Positions 11,374 to 24,189 of a DNA stretch of 64,000 bases are shown here, piece by piece. Source of the stretch: Karalla daura (taxonomy: Eukaryota; Chordata; Actinopteri; Chaetodontiformes; Leiognathidae). A model generated the notes under the pieces. It did no database searches. It was not told the origin of the DNA and was given only the letters and a program-made list of their open reading frames with translations. Position 1 is the first letter of the stretch; the number at the start of each line of letters is the position of its first letter. The position numbers and the translations under genes are program-made. Location: the NCBI GenBank assembly GCA_029224185.1, contig CM055207.1:8659073-8723072 (forward strand), read 5' to 3'.

Positions 11374-13199
11374 ATGTGGAGTTGGCTCTTTTCTTTTTTT
11401 ACATATTGCATGGGATATTTGAAAACGTGCCGCACTTGGCTGGTTTACATCCTAGAGGTCCTTTTTGAAGTTGTGGCTTTGTTGGGCTGTACGAGCTTGA
11501 GATCATGACCGTAACCATGTAGCATCCTGCTCATCAAAATGAGTAATTCCAATATTACCAGTAAATCAACATCTTATTAATCACTATGTTAGTATTTATC
11601 AATATTAATGAAGAATTAAAAAGGGAATTTAAGTTTGAGAAATGAAATTTAGATTTGTGGTGTATGTCTGATTTAATGGCTTTGTCCTCTTGTTTTTGTG
11701 TTTTTCTTGTGTTTTGTGGTGTGAAAAGGTTATTTGCTTTGCAACACTAGGGCGAAACTGCATTTCTGCACTACTGCATGTAAAACCATTGGCCATCCTG
11801 TGTGTTATTTTTCAGCTGCATCCTCAGTTTATTTGTGGTGATTCAAATCAATAAACCTTAGTCCTGCAACTAAGAAACAAATAATGAATTATGAAGTTTT
11901 GAAGGACAAATAAAAGCTTTGTGCCCTTGAAATATGGATCTAATTTGTCGCCTCAGAACATTGCAGTGTGTGTACGTGTGTGTGTGTGCTTTAAGTCATG
12001 GCTCAGGGCTTATTTCAGATCCAGATCCAGAGCCAGGCTTGCTTATGAGATTATATGATGAAAGTCAGTGTCATCGCAGTGTTAATCCAGGAAATCAACT
12101 ACATTTTGTTTTCAACTTCTTGCTCCCAATTCCAGCACTCGCCACTGCTGTAGACACACTGTAAATGCTTGTGAACGATGAGTCACATCACATCAGTTAT
12201 AATACTAGGAAAAAAATAATACTAGGAAACTATAAAATCTTCTTTTATTTGTACTCATGCACCTACTGGAGGTCACTCCCTTTTCTCAAACATGGTAAAC
12301 CATTGTTCAACGGCAATCCAGGTCAACCATGGTTGACAACAAATGTTACCTTTCCCATAACTGCCCCCACATGTGTAAAACAAAATTTGCTAGTATAATA
12401 GTCTAAAAAAGCTAGTAAAATGAATATGACCGCATACTACTAAAACAATATGTTCAGAAAATAACATAACAAATTATTCAGTAGCCTGTAAAACATTTAT
12501 GGTCAGATGTTTTAAGAAAATACCTGGCTATAACTATAAATAACGCTAAATAAAACTAAAAATATCGGCTAAAACTATGACATGACCCACATTCTCAGAA
12601 TTGTTTTTTGCAAATTAAAACAGCCACAGTTTACTACCTCAAAATATGTTTTGACTACGTGAACATCTGACAGTTTGACAGTCAGCTTCACATCAGTATT
12701 TCAACAAGCCTCTGATCTCATGTTTTAATATCTGTTTGACACAGATTCAACATTTGCATTGTTCATTAATCACAATTTTACTAATTCTTGCTGGCTTCTA
12801 CTGTATATAGTTCTTGTAACCACACAAGGTGGTCCTTGTTCTTAGTTCTTAGCAGTGATGATGAGTTGATTTCTCATCATTCCAACTGTGTGTTAAAAAG
12901 TAAGTGGTAAATTACCAGTCAGGTTTCAATTCAATGGCTGCATAGCCATTTCTGATGACCATAAAGGCGATTGACGTCACACTGACACCACTGTCGTGTT
13001 CTGATCATTGAAAAAACATCCTGTTACAAGAGGAGTATTAAATGACACCTTCCTATGTTTAACATGGTTTAATGGTCTTTATCAACGGGCCACAACATGT
13101 TGATTTTACATGTTTAAACCTATAAAAGATTCAGACAACCATTAAAACAAATTCAGTAACTAGTAGATGACGTTGATGGATCTGTGCCAGCTTTTACAG
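11374..13199. other. intergenic DNA between copies 1 and 2
   Basis: This AT-rich stretch contains short tandem GT at 11970-11990 and no coding exon that I could recognise. It ends at the probable promoter of copy 2. Short open frames here lack splice context or family similarity. Confidence 0.5.
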
Positions 13200-13270
13200 T
13201 ATAAAGCTTGCCTTCTGCCCTGCACTTTCCAGTGGAATTGAGGCAGACAATAGGCAGCATATGAGGACAG
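13200..13270 (+). promoter_or_regulatory. TATA box and untranslated exon 1 of copy 2
   Basis: TATAAAG at 13200-13206 is followed by a short exon ending GGACAG|GTAATC at 13270. Its ATG (ATGAGGACAG) would run straight into TGA after splicing to the exon at 13408, so translation most likely starts in exon 2 at 13424. Confidence 0.5.
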
Positions 13271-13423
13271 GTAATCATTTTAAAGGTTATTATTTTTCTA
13301 TGCAAGACATAGACATAATTCCTTACTTCAGTTCTAATAACTGTATTTAGATCAATATTTTGGAGTAAATGTCATTAGTGTGAATTGCGTTCATTATGTT
13401 TGTTCAGTGTGGTGAAAGACAGC

Positions 13424-16400
13424 ATGGGGAGTCAAAGCATCTTGTTGGTGTTGCTTTTGGGAATGACATGTAAGTTGTTTAATATTTTCCTGTTTATTTT
13501 ATTCTTGTATTTTTATGGAAGAACATTTTATGATTTTCTACTTGTTGTTTTGCAGGCATGTTGACACCTCTGGTTGAAGGTAAGATCATTTTAAGCATAA
13601 TTAAAAAGGCTTTAATCAATCTGTACTTAAAATTGCAATTGCCTAATGTCCATTGCCTATTGTAGCCTTTAGGGTTTTAGGGCTAAAGGCTATTTAGTGC
13701 TGTTCACTCATTCTATCTCCTTACAGAGTGTGGATAAAAGATATGCATGATATTGACAATTACCCAGTTCTCTATCTTCACCAAAATGACAAACAACAAA
13801 GAAGATAATATTTGTGTATTTCTCTTTCTTCTTAGGACAACTGTATCCAATAACAGGGACCACAAATCCTAAAGTAGATGATGGAAGTTCCCCGCCGATT
13901 GTCCTGCTTAGACCTTTTCTCTACTTTGGCCGAACATATAACCAGATTTATGTATGTAACATTGCACACATTCTTTGCAGATGGTGAAAATATTCTCATT
14001 AGTCCTAAATTTCATGTTACCACCATGATAAGATGCCAACTGCTGTAAAATCCCCCAACCACCCAAGTTTTTACTGTTCAATTTCAATATTTTGTGTTCA
14101 ATTTCATTTTTGTCCATAAAATACTACTACAAGGTGATAATCTAACAAAAAATGTAACTGGTTAGAAACACGACCATGCAGGTAAAAATGGTCAAATCAT
14201 CAAATCATTTACTTTACTTTACTACAGGTGAACAACAATGGGCACCTGACATTTACCACTGCACTGGGTTCATATGCACCCCAAAGGATCCCAATACACC
14301 AAGCCATAGACATAATTGCTCCATTCTGGACTGATCTTGACAACAGAAATAATGGTCAGGTCTACTACAACCAGTTCACTTCTGGCAGTGTCCTCCAGCA
14401 AGCAACACAGAACATCAATGCCTACTTTCCAGCCATAAACTTTAATGCTGAGTGGGTGTTTATTGCATCGTGGTATGAGGTTGCCTACTATCCTAATTCA
14501 GGAACAGTAAGTGCATTTAATTTATGGTGTTAATTTATGTTGATTGATACAGCAATTTTGTTGACTTTTCCAATATAGATTGTGGAATATCTTCAGTGTT
14601 CTGAATGTTTGCTATTTTATGCAGTCATCGTTATCAGAAAAATTTCCACATATCAAGACATTAAATGCACCAAAAACTAAATAAATAAAATTATCAAAAG
14701 ACAGTAACGAATTAATCTTTTCTAGCGCACAACTGCCCAAGCTGTGTTGATCTCGGGTGGTCCTTACTCATTTCTGCTGTTGAACTACGGGACAATTGCC
14801 TCAACCAATCTGAATGTGCAGGTAAGCTCTCCTACAAACATGATATGTATTTTAATTTGTTATGACCAAATATTAAACAAAAATTAGAGATGCCCTTCAA
14901 ATTTGGCATCTCACGTCTAGAGTCTAAAAGGGTCTAATAATATGCACAAACAAATTTGCGTCAATGTCTTCTTTCCTTGCTTTTATAGGCTGGCTATGAC
15001 ACAGTAAACTCTGTTTACTATTTTTCCACGCCTGGTTCATTCACTAGCAGTGCCACGGGCAGTAACTCAAATTTCCGTCTGGGCAGCAATGTGAATGTTC
15101 CAGGTCGCTGGGCCTTCAGGACGGACCATGGTTTCGAAAGTTGCACTTTTAATGGTAAAAAGCAGATCGAGTGTGATCACTATCATGCACTTCTTTCCAT
15201 GATTATGGACTGATTAAGAAGGGTTAGCCAAAATGCTAACCCTAACTGGTGGCATAATCTACAATAATGATTGTGAGCGACAAAAATACACTTAACATAA
15301 TATACACAGTAAATACAACTAGTAAAGAGTTTTCCCTTACTGATATGATTCAAATGCAGTACTAAGACTAAAATGAAACCTTTCAATCATTTTTAAGATA
15401 CAACAGTGCAACTGGGTGTTTCATTCTGGAGTGACAGGACATGTGCGGAGAAGTGCACCTGTACCTCAGCAGGACTGCAGTGCCAGAGCCAACCCTGCTC
15501 CTTCTCCCAAATCTGCCAGCCAAGTGACTTTCAATTTTCCTGTCAAACGGTGCAGAAAGGAACCTGTACCGTCAGTGGTGATCCTCATTACTACACCTTT
15601 GATGGCACTGTGTTTCACTACCAGGGCACATGCACTTATGTTCTTTCAGAGCAATGTGCTCAAGAGCTGCCTCACTTCAGGGTAGAGGCAAAGAACGAGC
15701 ACCGGGGCAGCAACCTTGTTTCCTGGACAGAGCTGGTCAGAGTATATGTCTACAATAAAACCATTGAGCTTGTGAAGGGGACACAAGCTAAAGTTAAGGT
15801 TGGTCATTCTGAATGAAATCTAACTAAACTTGACTCTTTTAGGAGATCAGTTGATGTTTTTCTTTGCTAGTCTTGATACACTTTTTTTTTCTCACAGGTT
15901 AATGGTAACTTTGCAGCCACGCCATTGTCCCTCAATAATGGCACCATTCAGGTGTATCAGTCAGGCTTTTCTGTAATTGTCAGTACAGACTTTGGCTTGG
16001 ATGTATCCTATGATAAATACTATTATGTCAGGATCCGTTTGCCCTACACGTACCAGAACGCAACTTGCGGCCTGTGTGGAGACTTCAACAATATCCCTCA
16101 AGATGACTTTCGAACCCCTGGAGGGGAGGTTATTAGCTCTGATGTGGATTTTGCCAACAGTTGGCAGGTACCAGGAGATGATGAGCCTGGTTGTGCATCG
16201 CAATGTGGAGGTTTGGAATGTGCCGGCTGCACTGAGGAGCAGGGTGCTTTATATGGCAATTCTGACCATTGTGGTATTCTCCTGAACAGTTCAGGGCCTT
16301 TTGCTACTTGCCATGAGCAAATTCCCCCTCAGAACTTTATGGAAAGTTGTGTGTTTGACCTGTGTGTAGGAGGAGGGTACCAGCCCATTCTGTGTCAGTC

Positions 16401-19400
16401 CCTGAATGCTTATGCAAGTCAGTGTCAACAGAATGGTGTAGACCTTCCAAGCTGGAGGAGACCAGGCTTCTGTGGTAAGTACATTGACATGATTCCAACA
16501 TTTCTTTGACTTGATGTCCATAATGTTAAGATCAATGTTTTTCTTTGCTCTCCAGAAATTCCTTGCCCACCCAACAGCCACTTTGAATCTCAAGGAACAG
16601 GATGTCCAGCTACCTGTGTCAATCCAAATTCTACCCAAGACTGCCCTCTCCCTCCCCAGGAGAGCTGCATCTGCAATTCAGGCTATGTCCTCAGTGCAGG
16701 GGTCTGTGTCCCTCTTGCTGATTGTGGTTGCAGCTTTGAGGGTCGCTACTACAGTGCTGGAGAAACTGTGATACTTGATGAGGACTGTGGTAGACAATGT
16801 ACCTGCACTAATGGGCATATGATCTGCCGTTCTTATGGTTGTGGTCCATTTGAATCATGTAGAGTGGAGGAAGGCGAGAGAGCATGCACACCTGACAGCT
16901 ATGCAACATGCCTGACAAGAGGCCCAGGGTCATATGAAACATTTGATGGAAAGATCTATCAGTATCCAGGGGCATGTCAATTGACCCTTGCCAAAGTGAT
17001 GGGATTGTCAGATCACCCCCACTTTGTGGTAACAGCAGAAAAGGTGCCCCAAGGCCTGCAGGATTTCACCAGGGTGCTAAAGTTTGAGGCAGAGGGAACA
17101 CAAGTGTCCATTGAGATGACAGCGGGCAGCATAGTTCGGGTAAGTCAAATGGTGTTTTCTACCAACAATGAAAATATGATAATATTATCCTAACAAATTT
17201 TAAAATGTCTCTTTAGGTTGACAGTCAAATGATCAGACTACCATTCAGCTCAGCATCCAATCGAATCCATATCTACCACAGCAGCATTTACAGCATTGTC
17301 CTTCGCACTTCCTTTGGTGTAACTGTGCAAACAGTTTGGCCTCACTATGTTCGTGTCACCGCTCCTAGTGTCTACAATGGCTCATTAGGTGGACTCTGTG
17401 GTAATTACAACGGTCACCCATATGATGATTTCCGCACACCCAATGGCATCCTGGTCAACAGCTCTCAGGCTTTTGGGGACAGCTGGAGAGATGGCTCCCT
17501 GGCTGCACACTGTGTGGAGAATGTACATAACAGCTCTTTACCAAGTTTTAATTCAAGCGAGCACTGTAGTGTCATTGCCTCCCCTCAAGGCCCATTTACC
17601 CAGTGTTGGGCTAAGGTAGATCCAATGGAGCAAGCGGATGTTTGTATGGCAATTGTTAGTACTGCCAGAGATCCATCATCAACACTGTGCGAGGTTCTAC
17701 GAGATTATGCTCTACAGTGTCAACAGGAAGGCATTGCTCTTGAACACTGGAGGAATGCAACAGGCTGTGGTAAGCGATGTTCCCTGTTTTGTAGTAAATA
17801 TTTTAATGTGGACAACTCACTTGACTTTGCTGAATTATTTTCTTTGTGCAACTCTAGAGCAAAACTGTCCAGTAAACAGCCACTATCAACCCTGTGGAAC
17901 TTCCTGTCCGTCCGCCTGCCCCAGCCTCTCTTTCCCATTCACTTGTGATACCAAGTGTCAGGAAGGTTGCCAGTGTGATGACGGATTAGTCCTCAATGGG
18001 AACCAGTGTGTTCAGCCAACAGGGTGTGGATGCTATCATGAAGGACGTTATAGGCAAAGTGGTGAACAGTTCTGGGATGGTGAGGAATGTCAGAGCTATT
18101 GTAGGTGTGATGGCACCACCGGGGTCATTCACTGTGTCCCTAGATCCTGTGGTACCCAGGAGACTTGCCGTGTGGTAGAGGGTGAGTTTGGCTGCCATCC
18201 CAGCCCTCGTGGCATCTGCTCTGCCTCTGGAGATCCCCACTACATTACCTTTGATGGCAAAGCCTACGATTTCCAAGGCACATGCCGCTATGTTTTGGCA
18301 ACTCCTTGCAGTAACATTAGTGACCTCCACCAATTCTCAGTTGAAGCCAAAAATGAGCCATGGCATGGGCTGCCAGTTTCAATACCCGCTGATGTTTTTG
18401 TAAATGTGTGGGGCTATCGAGTGCATATGTCAAGAGAGAGAAGAGGTGTTGTCAAAGTAAGTTGTTAAAATCATACTCTTATGCTTACGTTTCTTATGTG
18501 ATCATTCCCATACCCAATTTTGATAAAGATTCTTTGTCAATGATCGACAGTTATAGTAATTTCTATTAAGATATGATTTGCATCATTTACTATTAAGAGA
18601 ATTGTATAAATCACATTATCCTTCCAAATTCTCATGCAGTTGAATGACGAAATCAGAAATTTACCCATTCTCGTGAACGGAGGTCAAGTGTCTGTCTATG
18701 CAAGTGGATCTCGGATGTTTGTCAGTACGGACTTTGGCTTAAAGGTCACCTATGATGGATATAGTACAGTGATCATTTCTGTACCTTCAAATTACAGGTA
18801 TCTTCAAATTTCACTACCTAAATTTGGAGTGCTCTGACTTGCAGAACATAGTATATTTCTTATTTCATAAACCTTTTCTTATGATTCACTTCACTCTAAG
18901 TATTGGATTTTATTATCTCTGTAGTGGTCAGACATGTGGGCTTTGTGGAAACTTCAATGGCAATCCAAACGATGATTACCGCACTGCATCGGGAATAATA
19001 GTCAGCACCCCACAGGAGTTTGGTACAGCTTGGAAAGTGGAGGGCAACTACACCTGCAGTGATGGGTGTGGTTCCTCCTGCCCACAATGTACAGATGATC
19101 AACTTGCAAGAGCTCAGTGTGAAGTGATTCAAGAGGCCAGTGGTCCCTTCAGCTTCTGCCATGAACATATAGATCCAATGCCATATTTCAATGACTGCAT
19201 CTTTGACGTGTGTGTGGGGGGAAACCAAGACCAAGAACTTCTGTGCAGAGCAATTGAGGCATATGTCAGTGCCTGTCAATCTGCAAATGTTCACATCTAC
19301 CCATGGCGAGAAAATACTACTTGCAGTAAGGCAACAAGTCAACTCAATATTCAAGTGTTATGTCAAGGGTTCACATTTGTTTACATAAAGGATCTTTTGT

Positions 19401-22400
19401 ATCACAGTAACCATTTTCTTATTTCTTTAATAATTCATGAAGGACTAGACTGCCCAGCCAATAGCCATTACGAGCTTTGTGGTACAGACTGTGGCCACAC
19501 CTGTACCAGCAGCATTGACGCTACCTGTGAGCATGTTTGCTCTGAGGGATGTTTTTGTGATGAAGGCTTCCTCAGGAGTGGCCTAAACTGTGTCCCTATG
19601 GAAAGCTGTGGTTGCCAATATGATGGGTTCTACTACAACGTAAGTAACATTCCAGTCTGGGTTGCTATCACTATTATTATTAATAATAATAAGAGTAAAC
19701 TGAGAGTTGTGCCTTATGGCTTATCTCTCTTCACCACAATGGACTGGTAGAGTGCTTGCATCTCTGTGGATAGCACCCCAATCTGCTTGTCTAGCTCTGT
19801 ACCACTGTGACCCACTTCTGAACAAGACTCTACGATATTCCTCCCCTTTGGGGATGGACTGTTGGACTGTCAACTTTCGATCCCTTTTCTCAACTCAGAA
19901 CCATGACCAGATTCTGACTCACACAAAATGCAGAGATTGGAAAGTTTTTAATGATGATAAGTCCTCTCCATATTCCTGAAGCACTCCTGATGTACTTAAA
20001 TGCTTCAACTTGACATCTGGCTGAGGGAATAGAAAATCCTAAAAAATGTCTAGTTCTGCAAATGAAAGTAACTTACTTATACCTTTTAATTATATCTTTA
20101 AATTGTATTTCCCATTTAATCATGGTTGTCTAGTGTCTGGTTTGTGATTGGTTTGGTTGTTGCCAAGTGTATCTTTTTTTCCAAACACTGCAGGGTGGTG
20201 AGTCCTTCTGGACAGAAGGTTGCACTCAACGATGTGAGTGCCATGCCCCTAACGACCTGCGCTGCTCTCCTGCATCTTGCACTCCTGAACAAGAGTGCAC
20301 CATCAGAAATGGCCAGCTGGGCTGTTTCGATACCATGTCTACTTGCACTGTGTTGGGAGATCCACACTACATCACCTTTGATGGTGCACTGGTTAATTTC
20401 CAGGGAACATGTTCATACATCATTTCTGAGAGCGTGAACCACAGAGACAATGAAACTCAGTTTCAGGTAGTCGCCACCAATAAGCATCAGGGCAACAACC
20501 GTGTGTCATTTGTATCAGCAGTGGATATCTTCCTTACAAATGAAATAGAGGCTGTGCATATCAGGATAGGATCTGACAAGAGAGTAACGGTGAGCTCTTG
20601 ATAAGATAAAATCCAACTGGTATGCAATCCATTTTATCCATCTGTAACACCTCATGTAATGCTAATGCAATCTCTTGTCCCTCCAGGTTGATGGGATTCA
20701 GGTTTCTCTACCCACTGCAGCAGGCACATTAGCTCAGATAGTGAGACAACAAAGCTATGTAGCAGTCAATGCCATTGACCTGTTTGTACAGTTCAATGGC
20801 CGTAGCACTTTACTGGTCAGAGTGGACCAATATCGTCAAAACAGAGTCACAGGTATGTGTGGAAACTCTAACAATGATGCCACGGATGATAAAGTTTTGC
20901 CAAATGGCACAATGGCAGAAAATGACAATCACTTTGGACACAGCTGGAAGTCAAACACGAGCCAAATTGGGTGAGCTGTAATGAAAAACAGTACAGATAA
21001 CTTTATGTTTACTGCAACTGAGACACTAATAGCAGCATGATTTGCCCTCTCCAGGTGTGGATCCACAGATGAAGACACTGGTGATGGACTAAGTGACTGT
21101 CGCTTTATAGAAGAATACTTCAATCTCTGTGGTGTCATTACCAACACCAGTGGCCCATTCAGTGCTTGCCATGTGCACTCTGACCCCCAGCCATTTTTCA
21201 CTTCCTGTGTGTACGATCTCTGTCTCTACACACCAGCCAATGGCATGCTGTGCTCTGCTGTTGAAGCCTATGAAGAAACCTGCTCAGTAATGGGTGTGAA
21301 CATCTCTGACTGGCGCTCAGCTTTAAAATGTGGTATGTTTGCAATGAACAACAAAGATAATGAAAGTTCTTTTTACCTGTTTTTTGAGGGCTTTTACAAG
21401 GCCTTTAATGCGGTAGAGACAGCAACAAAGGTCTGCCAGCGGGATTTGAACTGGGGCCACTGCAGTGAGGACTTTAACCTTCATATATGGGACACCTGCT
21501 TTACTGACTGAGCTTAACGGTTCTTTTTCCTGCTTTCTTTCAATTTTGTCATTCATTGTCTCATCATTTTAAAACTATTTCCATAGCTGAGTCAGATCCC
21601 TGTGAACAACTGCACTGCACAGATTTTGAATGGTGCGGTGAGAAGGATGGGGTTTACGGCTGCTTCTGTGACGAGCACCACCATCGGCCCAACAGTGAAA
21701 ATTACGGTAAGAGCAGTTACATTTTGACGCACTGAAAATACTCCAATTTACGCTCATGTTCTATAAATTGTATTTCAAATGCATTTCTCTTTTTAGATTC
21801 ATCTATCATTTGTGTCAGTAGTTCAGCCACCATATCGTTGTCACGATGCCAGCTGTTTGAGGCTGGCTTCCATCTTAGTTCCCTACATCTCAGGAATGAC
21901 TCCTGCAAGGGGACTCTGCAAGATGGGCGACTGGTGTTCCACTTTAACAATGACGATCACATCTGTGGGACGGTTCTTAGGGTACAGTCAATACATCTAG
22001 ACATACAACCTAAATACTATTTCAGAGATAACCTGTACTGCTTAAAAATCATTAAGCTCTTTTGTATGTTTACTCACAAAGAGCAACGGGACCCATTTCA
22101 TGTATGAGAACACCATCCAGGGAGAAGTAGACCCCCATGATGGCGTCATAAGCCGTGAGAAGAGCATCCGCCTGCATTTTTCCTGTGTTTACCAACTTAC
22201 GGATGCCTTGTCGATGGATGTGGGCATTAACCCTGTAGAGAGGTGATGACCACAATACCACATAATACTGGACCTTATTTACTATTCATGAAATGGGTTC
22301 TAGAGCAAGGTTCTACAATGCGTTATGTATTCCATGTATTTCTGGCACAAATATGAATGTGAAAAGGCACTTTACTGATCATAAATATTATTTTCTTCAC

Positions 22401-23280
22401 TACACTAGAACAGTTGTTACTTTTCAGATGTACTCATGTAATGTTTTTTGTTTTTTTTTCTGCAGCATTGTGAATAAGAAGCTTCCATCTGGCCAGGGGC
22501 ATTATCATTTGAGCATGATTCCCTATGAAGACCCTGATTTCCACTTCCCCCTGTCCAGAAAGAAAAATATAGGAATAGAAATAAACACGAGGTTGTACAT
22601 TGAGGTGCGGACAGAAGGAGTTGATGAACGGCAGATCTCTACTATCCTGGATTCATGTTGGGCAACACCTTTCAATGATTCTAACTATCCTATCCGCTGG
22701 GATCTCATCACCAATGAGTAAAGAAATTTGAGCTTTTGATAGTAATGTGGAGTTTAATGTGGAGAAAATGGAGTTTCCACTCTGGCTCAATTCTCCTTCA
22801 ACATGTTCACCTTTACCAACTTTTCATCCATTTACCTGCACTGCCAGGTCCACTTGTGTCTTCTGGAACACAACAACTGCTCCGCTGTACGCACTTGTGT
22901 GGATTTTCAATTATATCTTAAGAATCATGGCATCAGCAATCTGTTGTATTTGCTGTAATTTGGTGTAATTTTGGTGTAATTTTTCTTTCCTGCAGCACTG
23001 CTACCCGGGTTACCACAGGAGAGTGGCAAGGGATATTGACATTCATGACACTGCAGCCATCACCATTGGACCGCTACTACCAAAATCTGGTAACTTACAA
23101 TCTTGATGACCTCTGTGTTATTGTAGCTGACGTACTGTACTCCTCTTCCACTTTATGAACGATAAGAGATTGGAGCAGCTCAAAAGTCTACAGTGTGTCT
23201 TTGATGTGCTTCTTATGTTAAATTTTGGTTGTTCTCTTACAGACCACTGGATGAAAATGAACAGTGATTCAGCCCCCTAG
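13424..23280 (+). CDS. alpha-tectorin-like protein, copy 2, with damaged 3' end
   Basis: Exons are 13424-13469, 13556-13579, 13836-13951, 14228-14506, 14726-14821, 14989-15154, 15398-15798, 15898-16474, 16556-17139, 17217-17769, 17858-18456, 18640-18797, 18925-19325, 19443-19639, 20194-20589, 20687-20970, 21055-21332, 21587-21706, 21797-21981, 22082-22242 and 22466-22717, then damaged exon 23 (about 22737-22886), 22996-23089 and 23243-23280. Phases are consistent to 22717. The protein starts MGSQSILLVLLLGMTC (signal peptide), then NIDO, VWC-like, four VWD-C8-TIL modules, EGF-like and ZP. Exons 6-14 and 16-22 match copy 1 exactly in length. If the transcript is not spliced at 22717, translation stops at TAA 22719-22721, giving about 1958 residues with an incomplete ZP domain. 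It may be a functional secreted variant or an early pseudogene; the intact upstream frame favours recent damage or an assembly/sequence error. Confidence 0.8.
13836..15154 (+). other. NIDO domain exons of copy 2
   Basis: Four exons encode VNNNGHLTF, DIIAPFWTDLD, EWVFIASWYEV, QAVLISGG and NVPGRWAFRTD, aligning throughout with the copy 1 NIDO but with many substitutions. Exon 5 is 279 bp here against 276 bp in copy 1, one codon longer. The marked divergence here, next to near-identity further downstream, is what reveals the mosaic history of the pair. Confidence 0.82.
15398..21332 (+). other. VWC-like segment and four VWD-C8-TIL modules of copy 2
   Basis: D1 is encoded by 15398-16474, TIL1-D2 by 16556-17769, TIL2-D3 by 17858-19325 and TIL3-D4 by 19443-21332. 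GDPHY opens D1 (SGDPHYYTFDG), D3 and D4. D2 again has GPGSY (16921-16935), so loss of the GDPH site predates the duplication or was spread by conversion. Intron 15 (19640-20193) is about 460 bp longer than in copy 1 and intron 18 carries a SINE, both apparently inserted after duplication. Confidence 0.85.
19640..20193. repeat. expanded intron 15 of copy 2 with unidentified insertion
   Basis: The corresponding intron in copy 1 (8154-8247) is 94 bp; here it is 554 bp. The extra sequence starts around an (ATT)n/(AAT)n palindromic run near 19670 and includes a stretch with no similarity I recognise. It is probably a mobile-element remnant, but I could not assign a family. Confidence 0.45.
21378..21515 (-). 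mobile_element. tRNA-derived SINE in intron 18 of copy 2
   Basis: On the minus strand it reads AGCTCAGTCAGTAAAGCAGG (box A-like), then CAGTTCAAATCCCGCTGG (box B-like). A body follows with CCTTTGTTGCTGTCTCT and an end resembling ATTAAAGGCCTTGTAAAAGCC plus A-rich tail (split here only for description). This matches a common teleost tRNA-head SINE pattern. Copy 1 intron 18 (9365-9463) lacks it, so it inserted after the duplication. Confidence 0.7.
21587..22717 (+). other. EGF-like segment and intact part of the ZP domain, copy 2
   Basis: Exon 21587-21706 is the EGF-like segment (CEQLHCTDFEWCGEKDG). Exons 21797-21981, 22082-22242 and 22466-22717 encode the ZP-N half and the start of ZP-C, ending PIRWDLITNE at a donor (GA|GTAAAG) that aligns with the copy 1 donor. 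All lengths match copy 1, so the reading frame is preserved up to this point. Confidence 0.8.
22718..22886 (+). pseudogene. collapsed intron 22 and damaged ZP exon 23 of copy 2
   Basis: In copy 1, 152 bases separate exons 22 and 23. Here the matching exon 23 sequence begins only about 20-30 bases after the donor, too short for a normal intron. The exon start that carries the conserved cysteine (CPNEADG in copy 1) is missing or scrambled and contains a small direct repeat of TAATGTGGAG. The rest of the exon (GVSTLAQFSFNMFTF onward) is well conserved but cannot be joined in frame: the only nearby AG (after GATAG) gives a +1 shift, and reading back in the correct frame meets TAA. Deletion or an assembly error are the main explanations. 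Confidence 0.7.
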
Positions 23281-23334
23281 AAGTCTGTAATGACTGCAGT
23301 ACTCAGTTGGCTGATTGCCAAAACTCAATTCTAG
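22996..23334 (+). other. last two exons of copy 2 with premature stop and in-frame GPI-tail remnant
   Basis: Exon 22996-23089 encodes HCYPGYHRRVARDIDIHD, whose RVAR|D replaces the RSKR|D furin-type site of copy 1. Exon 23243-23280 encodes DHWMKMNSDSAP then TAG. Directly after this TAG, in the same frame, come KSVMTAVLSWLIAKTQF and a second TAG at 23332-23334. That matches the copy 1 tail (LLFAKTM). The GPI signal was therefore lost by a nonsense change, on top of the exon 23 lesion. Confidence 0.65.
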
Positions 23335-24189
23335 GGAAATGAAAAATAAGATCACATAGATTAGCTATAACTATCAGACTATATATCTGAAACAATTTTT
23401 GGGTTGTGGTATTTTTTTCTTTATATCATAAGATGACAGCACAAGATAGATGAAACATAATGTCCGCGGAAGGGTTTATTATCTTTCTGGGTTTTTAAGT
23501 TTATTCTAATAACATTTCATTGTAATCAGCAATAACAAAGATGATGAGAACAATGGGGTGAGCTAAAACCCTGATGTATTTTTGATTAAATGGGCTATGA
23601 TTAACCAAGGACTGACATGCTGTTTCTTTGTGAACTTTCTAGTGCTCACTTTAAGTTTAATCTTCTATTTTAAAATGACAAAGACACATTGAGAAATATA
23701 GCTAAATTAGCAAAATACTCAATACCTGCATAGCATTTTCTTCATATGTATCTTTTTTTTAATTCACTTTCCAAGTAGAGGGCACTAAAACTGAGGCAAA
23801 AATCTCTGTGATGAGTAAAAATGTGTGAAAGCTGAACTATCTTAATGTGTTGACGCCCTTTTCATACATTTTTCTGAGAATTCTCAGTGACAACACAAAA
23901 CAGTGCCACAACTTATATGGGAGGAGTTGTGACAACAAACGGCAGGTTCGTATTTGTTACTGTTCCAGTATTATTTGAACAATATGTACACAAGGGCAAG
24001 TACATGTTGCAAAAAACAATATATTCATTTAACCACCTATTACACTTTCAAATTCTGTCACACTCAAAATTTGAGTGAGGTTTAGTCCAATTCATTGGCA
24101 GAAGAAGCCATTAAAGTTTTCCTTAGATATGCCCATTGTTTTAATCTGAAAAGGGAATGGGAAGGGATTCAATATTCTCCAAATGAATA
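23335..24189. other. 3' flank of copy 2, duplicated after the copy 3 relic
   Basis: No gene was recognised. Segments around 23400-23600 (GGGTTGTGGTATTTTTTTCT; GATGATGAGAAC) have counterparts near 25850-26010, showing that the duplicated unit extended well past the last exon. No AATAAA was seen soon after either stop of copy 2. Confidence 0.5.
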
